From assembly GCF_004564275.1 (NCBI RefSeq), contig NZ_SPDV01000023.1:1-42462 (forward strand): a stretch of DNA of 42,462 nucleotides. The letters are read 5' to 3'. Made by a program: the position numbers and the translations under genes. This DNA comes from Sphingomonas parva (ex Maeng et al. 2020) (lineage in GTDB: Bacteria > Pseudomonadota > Alphaproteobacteria > Sphingomonadales > Sphingomonadaceae). Positions within the stretch are counted from its first letter, which is position 1; every line of letters starts with the position of its first letter. The notes under the pieces were generated by a model, which saw nothing but the letters and a program-made list of their open reading frames with translations, made no database searches and had not been told where the DNA came from. Positions 17,383-26,116 of the stretch are shown one piece after another.

Positions 17383-18402
17383 ATGGGCGAGCCGACGATC
17401 CGGGATGTCGCACGGCGCGCCAGCGTGTCGGTCGCCTCGGTCTCGCGCGCGCTGAACGGGTTGGAGAATGTTCGCTCCGAGACCCGCGACCGAATCATGG
17501 CCGCCGTTACCGAGCTCGGCTACGTGCCCAACGCCGCGGCCCGCAGCCTCAGCCTGTCGCGCGCCCATGCCATCGGCGTGGTTCTTCCCGATCTGCACGG
17601 CGAGTTCTTTTCCGAATGCGTGCGCGGCATGGATCGCGAGGCGAGCCGCCGCGGCTATCTGCTTTTGCTCTCCAACATGCACGACGACAGCGAGCAATCC
17701 GCGATGGCACTGCGGGCGATGCGCGGGCGAGTCGACGGTCTGCTGGTCATGGCGCCGCATATAGCTCCGGCATCGCTCGAGCGGGCGCTTCCCCAGGCGT
17801 TGCCGGCGGTGCTCATCAACGCCCCGGGAGAAGTCACGTCGCGCCCCGGGCTCCGGATCGACAATCGCGCCGGCGTCGACGCGATGGTCCGGCACCTGCT
17901 CGACAGCGGCTATCGAAACATCGTCCACGTCGCCGGCCCAGACGGCAATGTCGATGCACAGGAGCGGGCCGGCGCCTTCCGCGACGCGATGCAGCGCCTC
18001 GCCCCCGATCTGCCGGCCCGGATCATGGCCGGCGATTTCACCGAGGAGGGTGGCGCCGCCGCGGCGCAGGAGATCCTCGAGGGGGACGCGCCGATCGACG
18101 CCGTGTTCGCCGCCAACGACATGATGGCCATCGGCTGCCTCCACGCCCTTCGTGCCGGCGGCAAGCGCGTTCCCGAGGACATCGGCGTCACCGGCTTCGA
18201 CGACGTTCCCCTCGCCCGCTATCTCGATCTCACCACGATGCGCGTGCGCATCGCGGACATCGGCGCGCGCGCGGTCGCACGCCTGGTCGACATGCTCGAC
18301 GGCCAGGGCCCCGGGGACGGCACCGAGCTCCAGGCGCCGGAGCTGATGGCACGATCGACGACGATGCCGCGAGCCGCGTCTTCCGCGGTGCCGCGGGCAT
18401 GA
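17383..18402 (+). CDS. LacI-family transcriptional regulator
   Basis: This repressor-type regulator has an N-terminal helix-turn-helix (TIRDVARRASVSVASVSRAL, about residues 5-24), the hinge helix sequence (AARSLSLSRAHAIGVV), and a periplasmic-binding-protein-like effector domain (to about residue 325, with VFAANDMMAIGCLHAL and ITGFDDVPLARYLDLTT-like motifs). ATG at 17383 (MGEPTIRDV) is preferred over 17356, because LacI proteins begin a few residues before the HTH and AGGGGCA lies upstream. Product about 339 residues. It is divergent from the GH3 gene across the operator at 17288. By analogy it binds a sugar and releases the operators seen at 17288, 33861 and 35630; the ligand is unknown. Confidence 0.92.
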   Translation: MGEPTIRDVARRASVSVASVSRALNGLENVRSETRDRIMAAVTELGYVPNAAARSLSLSRAHAIGVVLPDLHGEFFSECVRGMDREASRRGYLLLLSNMHDDSEQSAMALRAMRGRVDGLLVMAPHIAPASLERALPQALPAVLINAPGEVTSRPGLRIDNRAGVDAMVRHLLDSGYRNIVHVAGPDGNVDAQERAGAFRDAMQRLAPDLPARIMAGDFTEEGGAAAAQEILEGDAPIDAVFAANDMMAIGCLHALRAGGKRVPEDIGVTGFDDVPLARYLDLTTMRVRIADIGARAVARLVDMLDGQGPGDGTELQAPELMARSTTMPRAASSAVPRA

Positions 18403-18493
18403 GCGCGCGGTCGATCTCCACCGCCGGCCGCGCCGTCTCATGCGCCGCGGACCGCTCGGCGCGCAAAGGGACTGGCTTTCTTCGTGTCGTCGA

Positions 18494-18509
18494 TGTAACC
18501 GTTTTCACA
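18494..18509 (+). promoter_or_regulatory. Degenerate LacI-type operator before the GH144-type gene
   Basis: TGTAACCGTTTTCACA has TGT/ACA ends and an AACCGTTT core, matching the locus operators imperfectly. It lies 66 bp before the glucoamylase-like gene, followed by a hairpin (18519-18549). Weaker than the perfect palindromes. Confidence 0.5.
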
Positions 18510-18518
18510 TCTCCCCCT

Positions 18519-18555
18519 GAGGGGCGGCGCGCCCGACGCGTCGCCCCTCCCTTTT
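18519..18555 (+). terminator. Hairpin with T-run between lacI and the GH144-type gene
   Basis: GAGGGGCG (18519-18526) pairs with CGCCCCTC (18542-18549), with further GCGCG/CGCG pairing possible inside the loop, and is followed by CCTTTTAG. It looks like an intrinsic terminator. It lies after the possible operator at 18494 and only about 13 bp before the ribosome site, so it could end lacI transcripts or act in the leader of the next gene. Confidence 0.6.
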
Positions 18556-18574
18556 AGGGCCTCTAGGAGTCCGC

Positions 18575-20014
18575 ATGATCGAACGACGGCAATTGCTCTG
18601 CGGCGCATCCCTGCTCGCCGCGGCAGCCCTCCTGCCTGGCTGCGCCACCTCGCTACGGCCCGGCGGTGATACGGCACCCGGCGGCAGCCTTCCGCCTTTT
18701 TACGTCGATATCGAGGAGCGGACGTTCCGCTTCTTCTGGGAGACGGTGAACCGCAGCAACGGCCTCGTTCCCGATCGCTGGCCCACCCCATCCTTCTGCA
18801 GCATCGCCGCGGTCGGCTTCGGCCTCACCTGCTATCCGATCGGCGTCGAGCGCGGCTGGTGCACGCGCGAGGATGCGCGCGACCTGACGCTCACCACGCT
18901 GCGCTTCTTCCACGATGCGCCGCAAGGTCCGGAGGCGCGCGGCCGGGCCGGCCACAAGGGCTTCTTCTATCACTTCCTCGACATGGAAACCGGCCTGCGC
19001 TTCCGCAACGTCGAGCTCTCCAGCGTCGACACGACGATCCTCCTGATGGGCATTCTGTTCGCCGGACGATATTTCGATCGCGACGAGCCGCGCGAGGCCG
19101 AGATCCGCCGCCTCGCGGACGCCATCTATGCGCGCGCCGACTGGAACTTCTTCCGCGCCGACGGACGCAAGGCCGTGTCCATGGGCTGGCACCCGGAGAC
19201 CGGCCTGATCGCGCGCAACTGGGATGGCTATAACGAGGGCATGTTCGTCTACGTCCTCGGCCTGGGCGCACCCGAGCACCCGCTCCCGGCCGACAGCTGG
19301 GATGTCTGGACCGCGCCCTATGACGCTTTCTGGCGTGGCCAGGGCCCAACCCGCCACCTCGCGTTCGCGCCTATGTTCGGCCATCAGTACAGCCACGTCT
19401 GGATCGACTTCCGCGGCATCCAGGATGCGCCGATGCGCGCCGCCGGCATCGATTATTTTGAGAACAGCCGCCGCGCCGCTTACGCCAACCGCGCCTATTG
19501 CGCGGCCAATCCGATGCGCTGGGAGGGTTATTCGAGCGACATCTGGGGGCTCACGGCCTGCGACGGCCCGGGCGGCTTCCGCCTGCCGTTCAAGGGAGAG
19601 ACGCGCGAATTCTACGGCTATGCGGCGCGCGGGCCGCTCGGCCAGCCGGACGAGCGCGACGACGGCACCCTCGCGCCGACGGCGGCGCTCGGCTGCCTCC
19701 CCTTCGCCCCGGAGATCGTCCTGCCCTGCGCCGAGGCCATGCTCCGCGAGCACGGCGATCGGCTCTACGGCAAGTACGGCTTCCTCGACTCGTTCAACCC
19801 GAGCTTCCGCTACACGGACGTGAAGGTGGACAAGGGGTCGGTGGATCCGGCCCGCGGCTGGGTGGACGACGATTATCTCGGCATCGACCAGGGACCGATT
19901 CTCGCCATGGCGGCCAACCATCGCAGCGATTTCGTCTGGAGCCGCATGCGCGAGGCCGAACCGATCCGCCTCGGACTCACCCGCGCCGGCTTCCGAGGCG
20001 GCTGGCTCGGTTGA
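18575..20014 (+). CDS. Glucoamylase-like lipoprotein (GH144-type)
   Basis: ATG at 18575 has TAGGAG at 18564-18569. The N-terminus is a lipoprotein signal with lipobox LLPGC (Cys near residue 23), so the protein is membrane-anchored, facing the periplasm or surface. The 479-residue product is one glycoamylase-like domain (alpha/alpha barrel), with the family's early motif EERTFRFFWETVNRSNGLVPDR, then SIAAVGFGLTCYPIG, FYHFLDMETGLR, WDGYNEGMFVYVLGLG and FGHQYSHVWIDFRG. Members of this group include GH144 endo-beta-1,2-glucanases, but many are untested, so the substrate is uncertain. It lies next to LacI and GH3; a GH144 and GH3 pair would suit beta-glucan breakdown. Confidence 0.85.
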   Translation: MIERRQLLCGASLLAAAALLPGCATSLRPGGDTAPGGSLPPFYVDIEERTFRFFWETVNRSNGLVPDRWPTPSFCSIAAVGFGLTCYPIGVERGWCTREDARDLTLTTLRFFHDAPQGPEARGRAGHKGFFYHFLDMETGLRFRNVELSSVDTTILLMGILFAGRYFDRDEPREAEIRRLADAIYARADWNFFRADGRKAVSMGWHPETGLIARNWDGYNEGMFVYVLGLGAPEHPLPADSWDVWTAPYDAFWRGQGPTRHLAFAPMFGHQYSHVWIDFRGIQDAPMRAAGIDYFENSRRAAYANRAYCAANPMRWEGYSSDIWGLTACDGPGGFRLPFKGETREFYGYAARGPLGQPDERDDGTLAPTAALGCLPFAPEIVLPCAEAMLREHGDRLYGKYGFLDSFNPSFRYTDVKVDKGSVDPARGWVDDDYLGIDQGPILAMAANHRSDFVWSRMREAEPIRLGLTRAGFRGGWLG

Positions 20015-20114
20015 CGCGGGGAGCGCCGTTCGGGTGATCGTCTGAACCGCGCCGATGACGAGCGCCTACGCGTCGGACGCGGCGGTCGAGGTGGTGCCCA
20101 GAACGCTGTCAACA

Positions 20115-20126
20115 AAGCGCTTTCCT
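20115..20126. promoter_or_regulatory. Possible operator AAAGCGCTTTCC
   Basis: A perfect 10-bp palindrome (AAAGCGCTTT, 20115-20124) lies 48 bp before the PDZ-protein gene. It resembles the site at 13448. No regulator can be assigned. Confidence 0.3.
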
Positions 20127-20171
20127 GAGATGCGCCGCCGTTGCATCCTCCCGGCCAGGGGGGAGAGAGCG

Positions 20172-22103
20172 ATGGCGACCTTCGGCTTTGCGGAACAGGG
20201 GCCGGTCGAACGCGAGGGGCCAGGCGCATGGTGGGAAAGACCCCTGCCCCCGCTGCTCGGCCGCTGGCTGACCGCCTACACCGTTCTCTGGCTGCTGCTG
20301 TTGGTCCTTGCTGTCGCGGTGCCGGTCGCGTCGACCTGGATCAAAGGCATGCAGCCCTCCTTGGAAGGATGGGAGCCGCTGGGCCTGTCGGTGAACGCGC
20401 GGCAGGCCCCGCATCCCGTCACGCTCGTCTGGGGCGACGAGGCCCGCGCCGCCGGGATTCGCCCCGGCGACATGGTTGTTGCGATCGAGGGCTGGCAGGT
20501 CCGGCGCGGCGCCAGCGTGGAGACGCGCAATCGATTGGAGAAGCCGGAAGGAACAGAGATCGAGCTCACCGTGCGCGGGGCGTCCGGAGCCGAGCGCAAG
20601 CATCGCCTCCTCCGTCGAAGCGCAAACATCCAGGCCCTCCTCGACCGCGCCGGATCGCTCGGGACCATTTTGCGTGCCATGCTGCTCGTCGCCAGCCTCG
20701 GCCCGTCGCTGTGCATGATTCTCGCCGCTGCCTTGCTCTTTCCTCGGCGCCGAGAGGCAATGGCCGCGTTGCTCTCCTCGCTGCTCCTGTTGATGAGCGC
20801 CTCGGTCTGGAACGCGGCGGTGACTTGGGAATGGTTGCGGCTGCAGGCGGTGGGGTCGGTGCTCTCGGTGATCAGCTGGACCGGCTTCTCGCTCGCACTG
20901 CTTCTGTTCCCGAGCGGGCGGTTCGAACCTCTCCGGACCCGATGGCTCGCGCTGCTCGTGCTGCTGCTGGGAGCCGTCCAGCTCGTGCTCGAACTGGGGA
21001 GAAGCTCGACGACGGGTCCGCTGATCGCTCTCTGCTGGCTCGCGTCCGCAGCGCTCGTCATCTCCGGGCTGAGATCGCGTTATCGTCGCACTCCGGCGGG
21101 GCTCGAGCGCCAGCAGCTGCGCTGGACCTTCTTGGGGTTCGTGGCGGGGCCGGCGATGTTGATCGTCCTTTTCCTGGTGACGCTGGTCGAAAAGGTGTTT
21201 CTGGCGCATCGACCGGTCGCCAGCCTCGCCGCAGCGATCCTCGTCGAGCTTCTGATTGGCATCATGGCCGCGCTTTCGGTTGCGGGGCTCATCGTCTCGA
21301 CCCTTCGTTTTCGCCTCTACGACGCCGATCTGGCGATCAGCCGTTCGGCAGCCGTGGCGATGCTGACGCTTCTGCTCGCGGCGGTGTTCGCCGCCACCGC
21401 GAAGGGCGCGGAGGTATTGGTCGACAGCTATTTCGGGGAGCGCGCCGGCGCGCTGCCGGCCGTCGCCGCCGCAGGGCTGGTGGTCATGCTCATCCACCCG
21501 TTGAACGCACGCCTTCAGACCTGGGCGGAGCGCCGCTTCCGCCAGCGGCTTCTGTCGCTGCGCCGCGATCTGCCGGCGTGTGTCGACGATCTGCGGGAGA
21601 CCTGCACCTTGGCGGAGCTGCTCGACGAGATCACCGCGCGCGCCGCGAAGGGCGCCAATGCCGGCTCCGCCGCAATCTTGCTGGGGGGCGACGTCGCCGC
21701 CGTTCATGGCACCGATCCGGATACGGTCGCCACCTGGCGCAGCAGCGCGAGCCTCGACCCTGCGGCAGGCTGCGAATTGATATTTGACGATCGCGTCTTT
21801 CCGCTGCGCGTGCCGCTTCGCGTTCGCCACAGTGAGGACGGCGCGCTCGGGTGGCTGCTCGTGGGGCTGCGGCCGGACGGCACCCTCCCGGACGCCGACG
21901 AGCGCGAGGCACTGTCCGACGCTGCCGATGCGATCGCACGCGCCATTCGGATCGTCGAGCGGCGCGAGCAGTGGGGCCGCGCGAACCGGGCAGCGATCGC
22001 CGCCATCACAGCACGGCTCGATGCTCTCGAAGCACGCGTGGGCACCGCCTCCCGGCCGAGACGCCGTCAGACAGCTACCAAGGCCCTCCCCGCCGGTGGC
22101 TGA
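20172..22103 (+). CDS. PDZ / multi-TM / GAF-like membrane sensor without kinase domain
   Basis: ATG at 20172 (MATFGFAEQG) is chosen for the GGGGGAGAGAG site; the frame is open from 20055. The 643-residue product has a TM helix (about 32-53), a PDZ-like domain outside the membrane (about 65-150, with AGIRPGDMVVAIEGWQVRRG), then about eight hydrophobic segments (about 165-445). A cytoplasmic part follows (about 455-610), with a linker helix (LQTWAERRFRQRLLSLRRDL) leading into a GAF-like region, and a basic C-terminus. This order resembles the sensor half of some histidine kinases and cyclases, but no H-box, ATPase or GGDEF motif follows. It may signal through a partner protein or be a truncated kinase that kept its sensor. 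No partner is evident in the neighbourhood. Confidence 0.75.
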   Translation: MATFGFAEQGPVEREGPGAWWERPLPPLLGRWLTAYTVLWLLLLVLAVAVPVASTWIKGMQPSLEGWEPLGLSVNARQAPHPVTLVWGDEARAAGIRPGDMVVAIEGWQVRRGASVETRNRLEKPEGTEIELTVRGASGAERKHRLLRRSANIQALLDRAGSLGTILRAMLLVASLGPSLCMILAAALLFPRRREAMAALLSSLLLLMSASVWNAAVTWEWLRLQAVGSVLSVISWTGFSLALLLFPSGRFEPLRTRWLALLVLLLGAVQLVLELGRSSTTGPLIALCWLASAALVISGLRSRYRRTPAGLERQQLRWTFLGFVAGPAMLIVLFLVTLVEKVFLAHRPVASLAAAILVELLIGIMAALSVAGLIVSTLRFRLYDADLAISRSAAVAMLTLLLAAVFAATAKGAEVLVDSYFGERAGALPAVAAAGLVVMLIHPLNARLQTWAERRFRQRLLSLRRDLPACVDDLRETCTLAELLDEITARAAKGANAGSAAILLGGDVAAVHGTDPDTVATWRSSASLDPAAGCELIFDDRVFPLRVPLRVRHSEDGALGWLLVGLRPDGTLPDADEREALSDAADAIARAIRIVERREQWGRANRAAIAAITARLDALEARVGTASRPRRRQTATKALPAGG

Positions 22104-22127
22104 TCCAAATGCGCCGCAATCGGCCGC

Positions 22128-22714
22128 TCAGCGCGGCAAAACTGCTCCGGCGGCGGGCCAGTCGGTTGATCCGACTCTCTTCAACCGCATCTCGAACACC
22201 TTTACCGGCGGCCGGTCGCCCGCGACATATTCGCCGATCTCGTGCCACTCGCCACCGGCAATCGTGGCGGTGTAGCGCACTCTGGCGTCCGGCCCTGCCG
22301 GTATCTCCCAGGCGAAACCGGTGGCGGAGACCGAAATCGGAAAGGTGCCCGACGAGCCCATCGCATTGGCCTGCATCGCATAGGCCCTGGTGGCGGGATC
22401 GTAGGAGATGACGCCGAGCGCGTTGAACGCGGTGGTTCCATCCGCGGCATAGCCGCGCCCCTCGACCAGCTTCACCGTACCGCCGAGCAGCGAGCCGACG
22501 CGTTCGGTCTGGGTCAGATCGATGCGTTTCGGCGGTCCGTCAGGCGAGGGCTGCAGGCTCCACGCCGGTCCGCGCCAGGCTCCGTCCAGCATGCCAGCGG
22601 CTTCATCGCCTCGGCCTGGGCGGCGGCGCGCGCCGCCGGATCCTGGAAGGCCTGCGCGCCGGCAGCGCCGGACACGGTCAGGAGCAAGGCGGGCACGATC
22701 GATCGCAGGCGCAT
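22128..22714 (-). pseudogene. Small exported DUF1579-like protein, frameshifted
   Basis: The start at 22714 (GGGGAGGA upstream) gives a signal peptide MRLRSIVPALLLTVSGAAGA and continues QDPAARAAAQAEAMKPLA. The mature protein then carries on in another frame as GMLDGAWRGPAWSLQPSPDG and so on to AAGAVLPR at 22128. Restoring one base near 22593-22605 joins the halves into a protein of about 195 residues. The mature part (DITQTER-like start, TVKLVEGRGYAADG, FNALGVISYDP, YTATIAGGEWHEIGEY) resembles a beta-barrel-like exported family common in sphingomonads (DUF1579-like). Function unknown. It converges with the PDZ gene. The frame is otherwise clean, so the indel is recent or a sequence error. Confidence 0.75.
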
Positions 22715-22870
22715 GGCTGGTCCTCCCCGCGAGCGAGACTAGCCCCCCGCCGCTGCAACAGGAAGCGATATCGTCGCCGAGCCCGCTACGCCGCTCGACC
22801 GTGCGAGCCCCGCCAATGCTGGGCGGGCCGCCGTGAAGGTCTGAAGACGTGCTGGACTCGCTGTGCCAAC

Positions 22871-22891
22871 TGTACTATGTGTCGTAGTACA
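22871..22891. promoter_or_regulatory. YtrA-type operator TGTACTA-N7-TAGTACA
   Basis: A perfect 7-bp inverted repeat, TGTACTA (22871-22877) and TAGTACA (22885-22891), lies just before the GntR-family gene (start 22907). YtrA-subfamily GntR regulators are known to bind widely spaced inverted repeats of this GTACTA-like kind and repress their own ABC operons, so this is a strong candidate for autoregulation. Confidence 0.8.
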
Positions 22892-22906
22892 GAAGGAACA
22901 CAGACG

Positions 22907-23314
22907 ATGCGGGTTCAACCTCTTCTCATCCAGATCGCCACAGGCGACAGCCGCTCGATCAGCAAGCAGATCGTCGATTCGATCCGCATGAAGATCGCCA
23001 CCGGCGAGCTCATGCCCGGCCGGCAGATCCCCTCGGTGCGTGGCCTCGCCCAACAGCTGCGGATCAATCCGAACACGGTCGCCAAGGCCTATTCGGAACT
23101 CACCGGCGAAGGCTGGCTGGAGTCGCGGCAGGGCCTGGGCCTCTTCGTCGCCGTGCCGCGCCAGCGCCTCAGCGACGAGGAGCGGGAACGGCGGCTGGAG
23201 GAGGCGATGAGCCGCTTCATCAACGACGTCATCGCCCTGGGCTATGCTTTGCCCGAGGCCAGCGACCGGCTCGAAGCCGAGATCGAGGCGCTGATGCCGA
23301 GGAAGCGCGCGTGA
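22907..23314 (+). CDS. GntR-family regulator, YtrA subfamily
   Basis: ATG at 22907 (MRVQPLLIQI) follows AGAAGGA. The 135-residue length is right for the YtrA subfamily, which has the GntR winged helix and only a short C-terminal helical dimerisation segment. The winged helix spans about residues 15-80: SISKQIVDSIRMKIATGELM, GRQIPSVRGLAQQLRINPNT, then VAKAYSELTGEGWLESRQGL. The next gene's GTG (23311) overlaps this stop, so the regulator and ABC ATPase are translationally coupled. The operator at 22871-22891 suggests it represses this operon. The inducer is unknown; some YtrA-type systems respond to cell-wall or membrane-active compounds. Confidence 0.92.
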   Translation: MRVQPLLIQIATGDSRSISKQIVDSIRMKIATGELMPGRQIPSVRGLAQQLRINPNTVAKAYSELTGEGWLESRQGLGLFVAVPRQRLSDEERERRLEEAMSRFINDVIALGYALPEASDRLEAEIEALMPRKRA

Positions 23315-24261
23315 TCCGCCTCCTCCCCAGCGCACCCGAGGCCCCGGTGTCCGCACCGTCCGGCGCCGAGTTCGTCGTCGAGACCATCGGCCTCACCAAG
23401 AGCTATGGCGGCAAGACCGTTCTCGACCGGCTGGATCTCCGCCTTCCGCGCGGCGGCATCCACGCCATCGTCGGCGCCAACGGCGCGGGCAAATCGACCC
23501 TGTTCCGCATTCTGCTCGGCTTCCTCGGCGCGAGCGGCGGCACCGCGCGGCTGCTCGGCCGCGACAGCCGCTGCCTGACCGCCGATGATCGGCGGCGTGT
23601 CGGCTTCGTCAACGAGGAGCACAGCCTCCCCGACTGGATGAAGGTCGGGACGGTCACCGCGATGCAGCGCAGGCTCTATCCGGCGTGGAACCAGCCGGTC
23701 TTCGAGACGGTGATCGGCAGCTACAACGTTGATCCCGGCCAGAAGGTCGGCCAATTGTCGCGCGGCGAGCGCGCCGGGTTCAACCTCGCTCTCGCGCTCG
23801 CCCAGGGTCCCGAGCTGCTGATCCTCGACGAGCCCACCCTCGGCCTCGATGTCGTCGCCAAGCGCGCTTTCATGGAATCGCTGATGTACAGCCAGGCCAC
23901 CGAAGCCTGCACGATCGTTTATTGCTCGCACCAGATGGAGGAGATCGAGCGGCTCGCCGACAATCTGATCATCCTCGAGCGCGGCCGGCTCCGCAACATG
24001 TCTCCGCCCGAGGATTTCTGCGCCCGCGTCCGCCACTTCGTCGCCGACGTGCCCTTCAAGGGCCCCGATCCGGCGAGCGTTCCCGGGCTCCTCCAGGTCC
24101 AGAGGATCGACGGCCTCCATCATTATCTCGTCCTCGATCAGGGGGACGGCTTCGCCGATTTCCTCCGCGCCGCGGGGGCGCGCAACATCATCGATCAGCC
24201 GGTGGGGCTCGACGAGGCGGTCAACGCCATCCTCGGGCAGCACCACGCCGCGCCGCGCTGA
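23311..24261 (+). CDS. ABC transporter ATP-binding protein
   Basis: The cytoplasmic ATPase has a Walker A GANGAGKST (about residues 55-63), signature LSRGERAGF, Walker B LLILDEPTLGLD and a switch His in YCSHQMEE. The GTG start at 23311 overlaps the regulator's stop. The 316-residue product has a roughly 70-residue C-terminal extension after the ATPase fold, ending DEAVNAILGQHH. The signature is LSRGE rather than LSGGQ, a variant found in the ABC-2/YtrB-type group. It should pair with the permease 21 bp downstream and form an exporter or membrane-stress system. Substrate not predictable. Confidence 0.92.
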   Translation: MIRLLPSAPEAPVSAPSGAEFVVETIGLTKSYGGKTVLDRLDLRLPRGGIHAIVGANGAGKSTLFRILLGFLGASGGTARLLGRDSRCLTADDRRRVGFVNEEHSLPDWMKVGTVTAMQRRLYPAWNQPVFETVIGSYNVDPGQKVGQLSRGERAGFNLALALAQGPELLILDEPTLGLDVVAKRAFMESLMYSQATEACTIVYCSHQMEEIERLADNLIILERGRLRNMSPPEDFCARVRHFVADVPFKGPDPASVPGLLQVQRIDGLHHYLVLDQGDGFADFLRAAGARNIIDQPVGLDEAVNAILGQHHAAPR

Positions 24262-24282
24262 GCCTTCAGAAGGTCCATCCTC

Positions 24283-26070
24283 ATGCTCGATCTCCTCAAG
24301 GCGGAATGGCTGCGCTTCCGTGCCCTCGCCGCGACCGTCGCCCTGCTCCATCTCGGCGTGATCGCTTTCTACGGCCGGATGGTGGACCTGCTCCAGCAGC
24401 CGCCGATGATCGTCCAGGCCGTCGCGGCCGCCTACGCGCTGGCGGGCCTGCTCCTCGGCCTCTACCAGATGGGAAGCTACCGGCGGCCGAACCGTTGGCT
24501 GAACCTGCTCCACCGCCCGCTGCCGCCGGCGCGGATCGCGCTCGCTCTGGCCGGCGCGGGCGCCCTGCTCCTCACCGTCGCGCTGGTCCTTCCGATGCTG
24601 ATCATGCTCGCCGGCCAGGAATGGATGAGCGCGCGCGTCGTCGACGTCCGCCACTGGCTGTTGCCGCTCGCCGCGCTGCTCAGCGCCATGGCCGGCTATC
24701 TGGCCGGCGCCTACGCGATGGTCGGCGTGCGCCGCTATGCCCCGCTCGTTCTGATCCTCCCCGCCATGCTCCCATTCTCGAACGCGGTCGGGATCGGCGC
24801 GATCGCGATCCAGGTGCTGGTCGTCGCATGGCTGCTCTATCTGCTGGTCACCGCGTTCCGGCCGGATCCAGGCCGCATTCCGGAGCGGCCTCTCCCCCTC
24901 ATCCTCACCGCCCTTCCGGTCCAGCTCGCGCTTTACCTCGTCCTGCTCACCGCCGGCGACATCCTCTTTCAGCTCGGATGGATCATGTCGGGCACGCACC
25001 CGCTGAACAGCGTTCCGCCGCGCGGGGGGCTGGTCGAGGCTAGCCGCGCCGAAGGCCCGGATCTCGTCGTCGCGGGACTTGCCGCCAGCCGCTCTCCCGA
25101 AGCGCCGCTCTGGCGGGAGCAGGTGAGCATATCCGATGCCTTCCGGATCCAGCCCGGCTTCGATCAGCTCCCTGTGCGCGGCGAGCTCACCAACAGCGTG
25201 CCGATCGAGTTCGAGGATGAAGAGCATCAGGTGCACTGGACCTTCAGCCACGACAGCATGCGCTTCGAGGGTCGGGGCACGATCGACGGAGCGCCGCGCG
25301 GGAGCCTCGGCCTCGGCGAGAGCGGTGCACGCTTCCAGCGGCCGCCGGTCAGCCTCGGCGAAGGCGTGATGGTCGATGCCGGTCGCCTGGTCCGCTTCGA
25401 TCCCGAGATCGGCCGCATCGTCCGGCGCCTCGCCCTTCCGGCGGGAGAGACGATCGCGGCGGCGCCGGTGCCGGTCGGCGATGCCGTGGCGATCCTCAGC
25501 GACAAGGCGCTCTACCTCTACGACGCCCAGGTGCTGGAGGAAGGAGACGCCGCCTTCCCTGCGCGCTGGCGGGCGCCCCTCCCCGGTCCGATCGGCGATC
25601 TCGAACGCGCCGACATCGTGGAGCTGCTCGACGCGCACCTCGTCTCCTTCGCTTATGGCCGCGGCAATCCGGACGGCGCCGCCGCTCCGTTCCAGACGAT
25701 CCTGCGCGTCGACTCGCAGGGACGCGCGATTGCAGTCGGCGCACGCCCGTTGAAATCGGATTTTCCCCTGCTCTCCCGCTTTCGCGATCGATGGCTCTCG
25801 CCCGCGATGAACATGGTTCGTCATGCGATGCTGAACCTCTTCGCGCCGCGGACGCCGCTTACCGCGGCAGCCTCGGCGCCGACGCCGCCGTCGATCTGGG
25901 CTCTTGCCCTCGCCCTCTGCCTCGGCTCGCTCACCGCCGCCTGGTGGTGGACCCGCCGGGTGGCGCTCCCGGGCCGCGAGCGGGTGGGCTGGACGCTTGC
26001 CGCCGGAGCGATCGGCCTGCCCGCGCTGATCAGCCTCTGGCTCTTCCATCCGCGACGACAGGCGGAATGA
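24283..26070 (+). CDS. Large ABC-2-like permease with internal soluble domain
   Basis: ATG at 24283 follows AGAAGG. The N-terminal part has about six to seven membrane segments (residues about 15-245), matching an ABC-2-type permease partner of the upstream ATPase. A long soluble region (about 250-520) follows, with repeating beta-strand character (LVRFDPEIGRIVRRLALPAG and DKALYLYDAQ look like propeller blades), then two hydrophobic segments at the C-terminus (about 545-590). The 595-residue length is well above that of plain YtrC/D-type permeases. The soluble part would lie on one face of the membrane, probably the periplasm, where the neighbouring exported peptidase acts. No catalytic motif is visible in it. 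Confidence 0.8.
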   Translation: MLDLLKAEWLRFRALAATVALLHLGVIAFYGRMVDLLQQPPMIVQAVAAAYALAGLLLGLYQMGSYRRPNRWLNLLHRPLPPARIALALAGAGALLLTVALVLPMLIMLAGQEWMSARVVDVRHWLLPLAALLSAMAGYLAGAYAMVGVRRYAPLVLILPAMLPFSNAVGIGAIAIQVLVVAWLLYLLVTAFRPDPGRIPERPLPLILTALPVQLALYLVLLTAGDILFQLGWIMSGTHPLNSVPPRGGLVEASRAEGPDLVVAGLAASRSPEAPLWREQVSISDAFRIQPGFDQLPVRGELTNSVPIEFEDEEHQVHWTFSHDSMRFEGRGTIDGAPRGSLGLGESGARFQRPPVSLGEGVMVDAGRLVRFDPEIGRIVRRLALPAGETIAAAPVPVGDAVAILSDKALYLYDAQVLEEGDAAFPARWRAPLPGPIGDLERADIVELLDAHLVSFAYGRGNPDGAAAPFQTILRVDSQGRAIAVGARPLKSDFPLLSRFRDRWLSPAMNMVRHAMLNLFAPRTPLTAAASAPTPPSIWALALALCLGSLTAAWWWTRRVALPGRERVGWTLAAGAIGLPALISLWLFHPRRQAE

Positions 26071-26116
26071 TCGCGGCGCCTTCAGCGCTCCTGCCTCATT
26101 TTTTCCAGGATCCACC

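Noticed and set aside
14933-17455. 840-residue open frame on the plus strand
   Set aside because: It is antisense to the GH3 gene and lacks any recognisable motif. The GH3 frame has a full signal peptide and catalytic residues.
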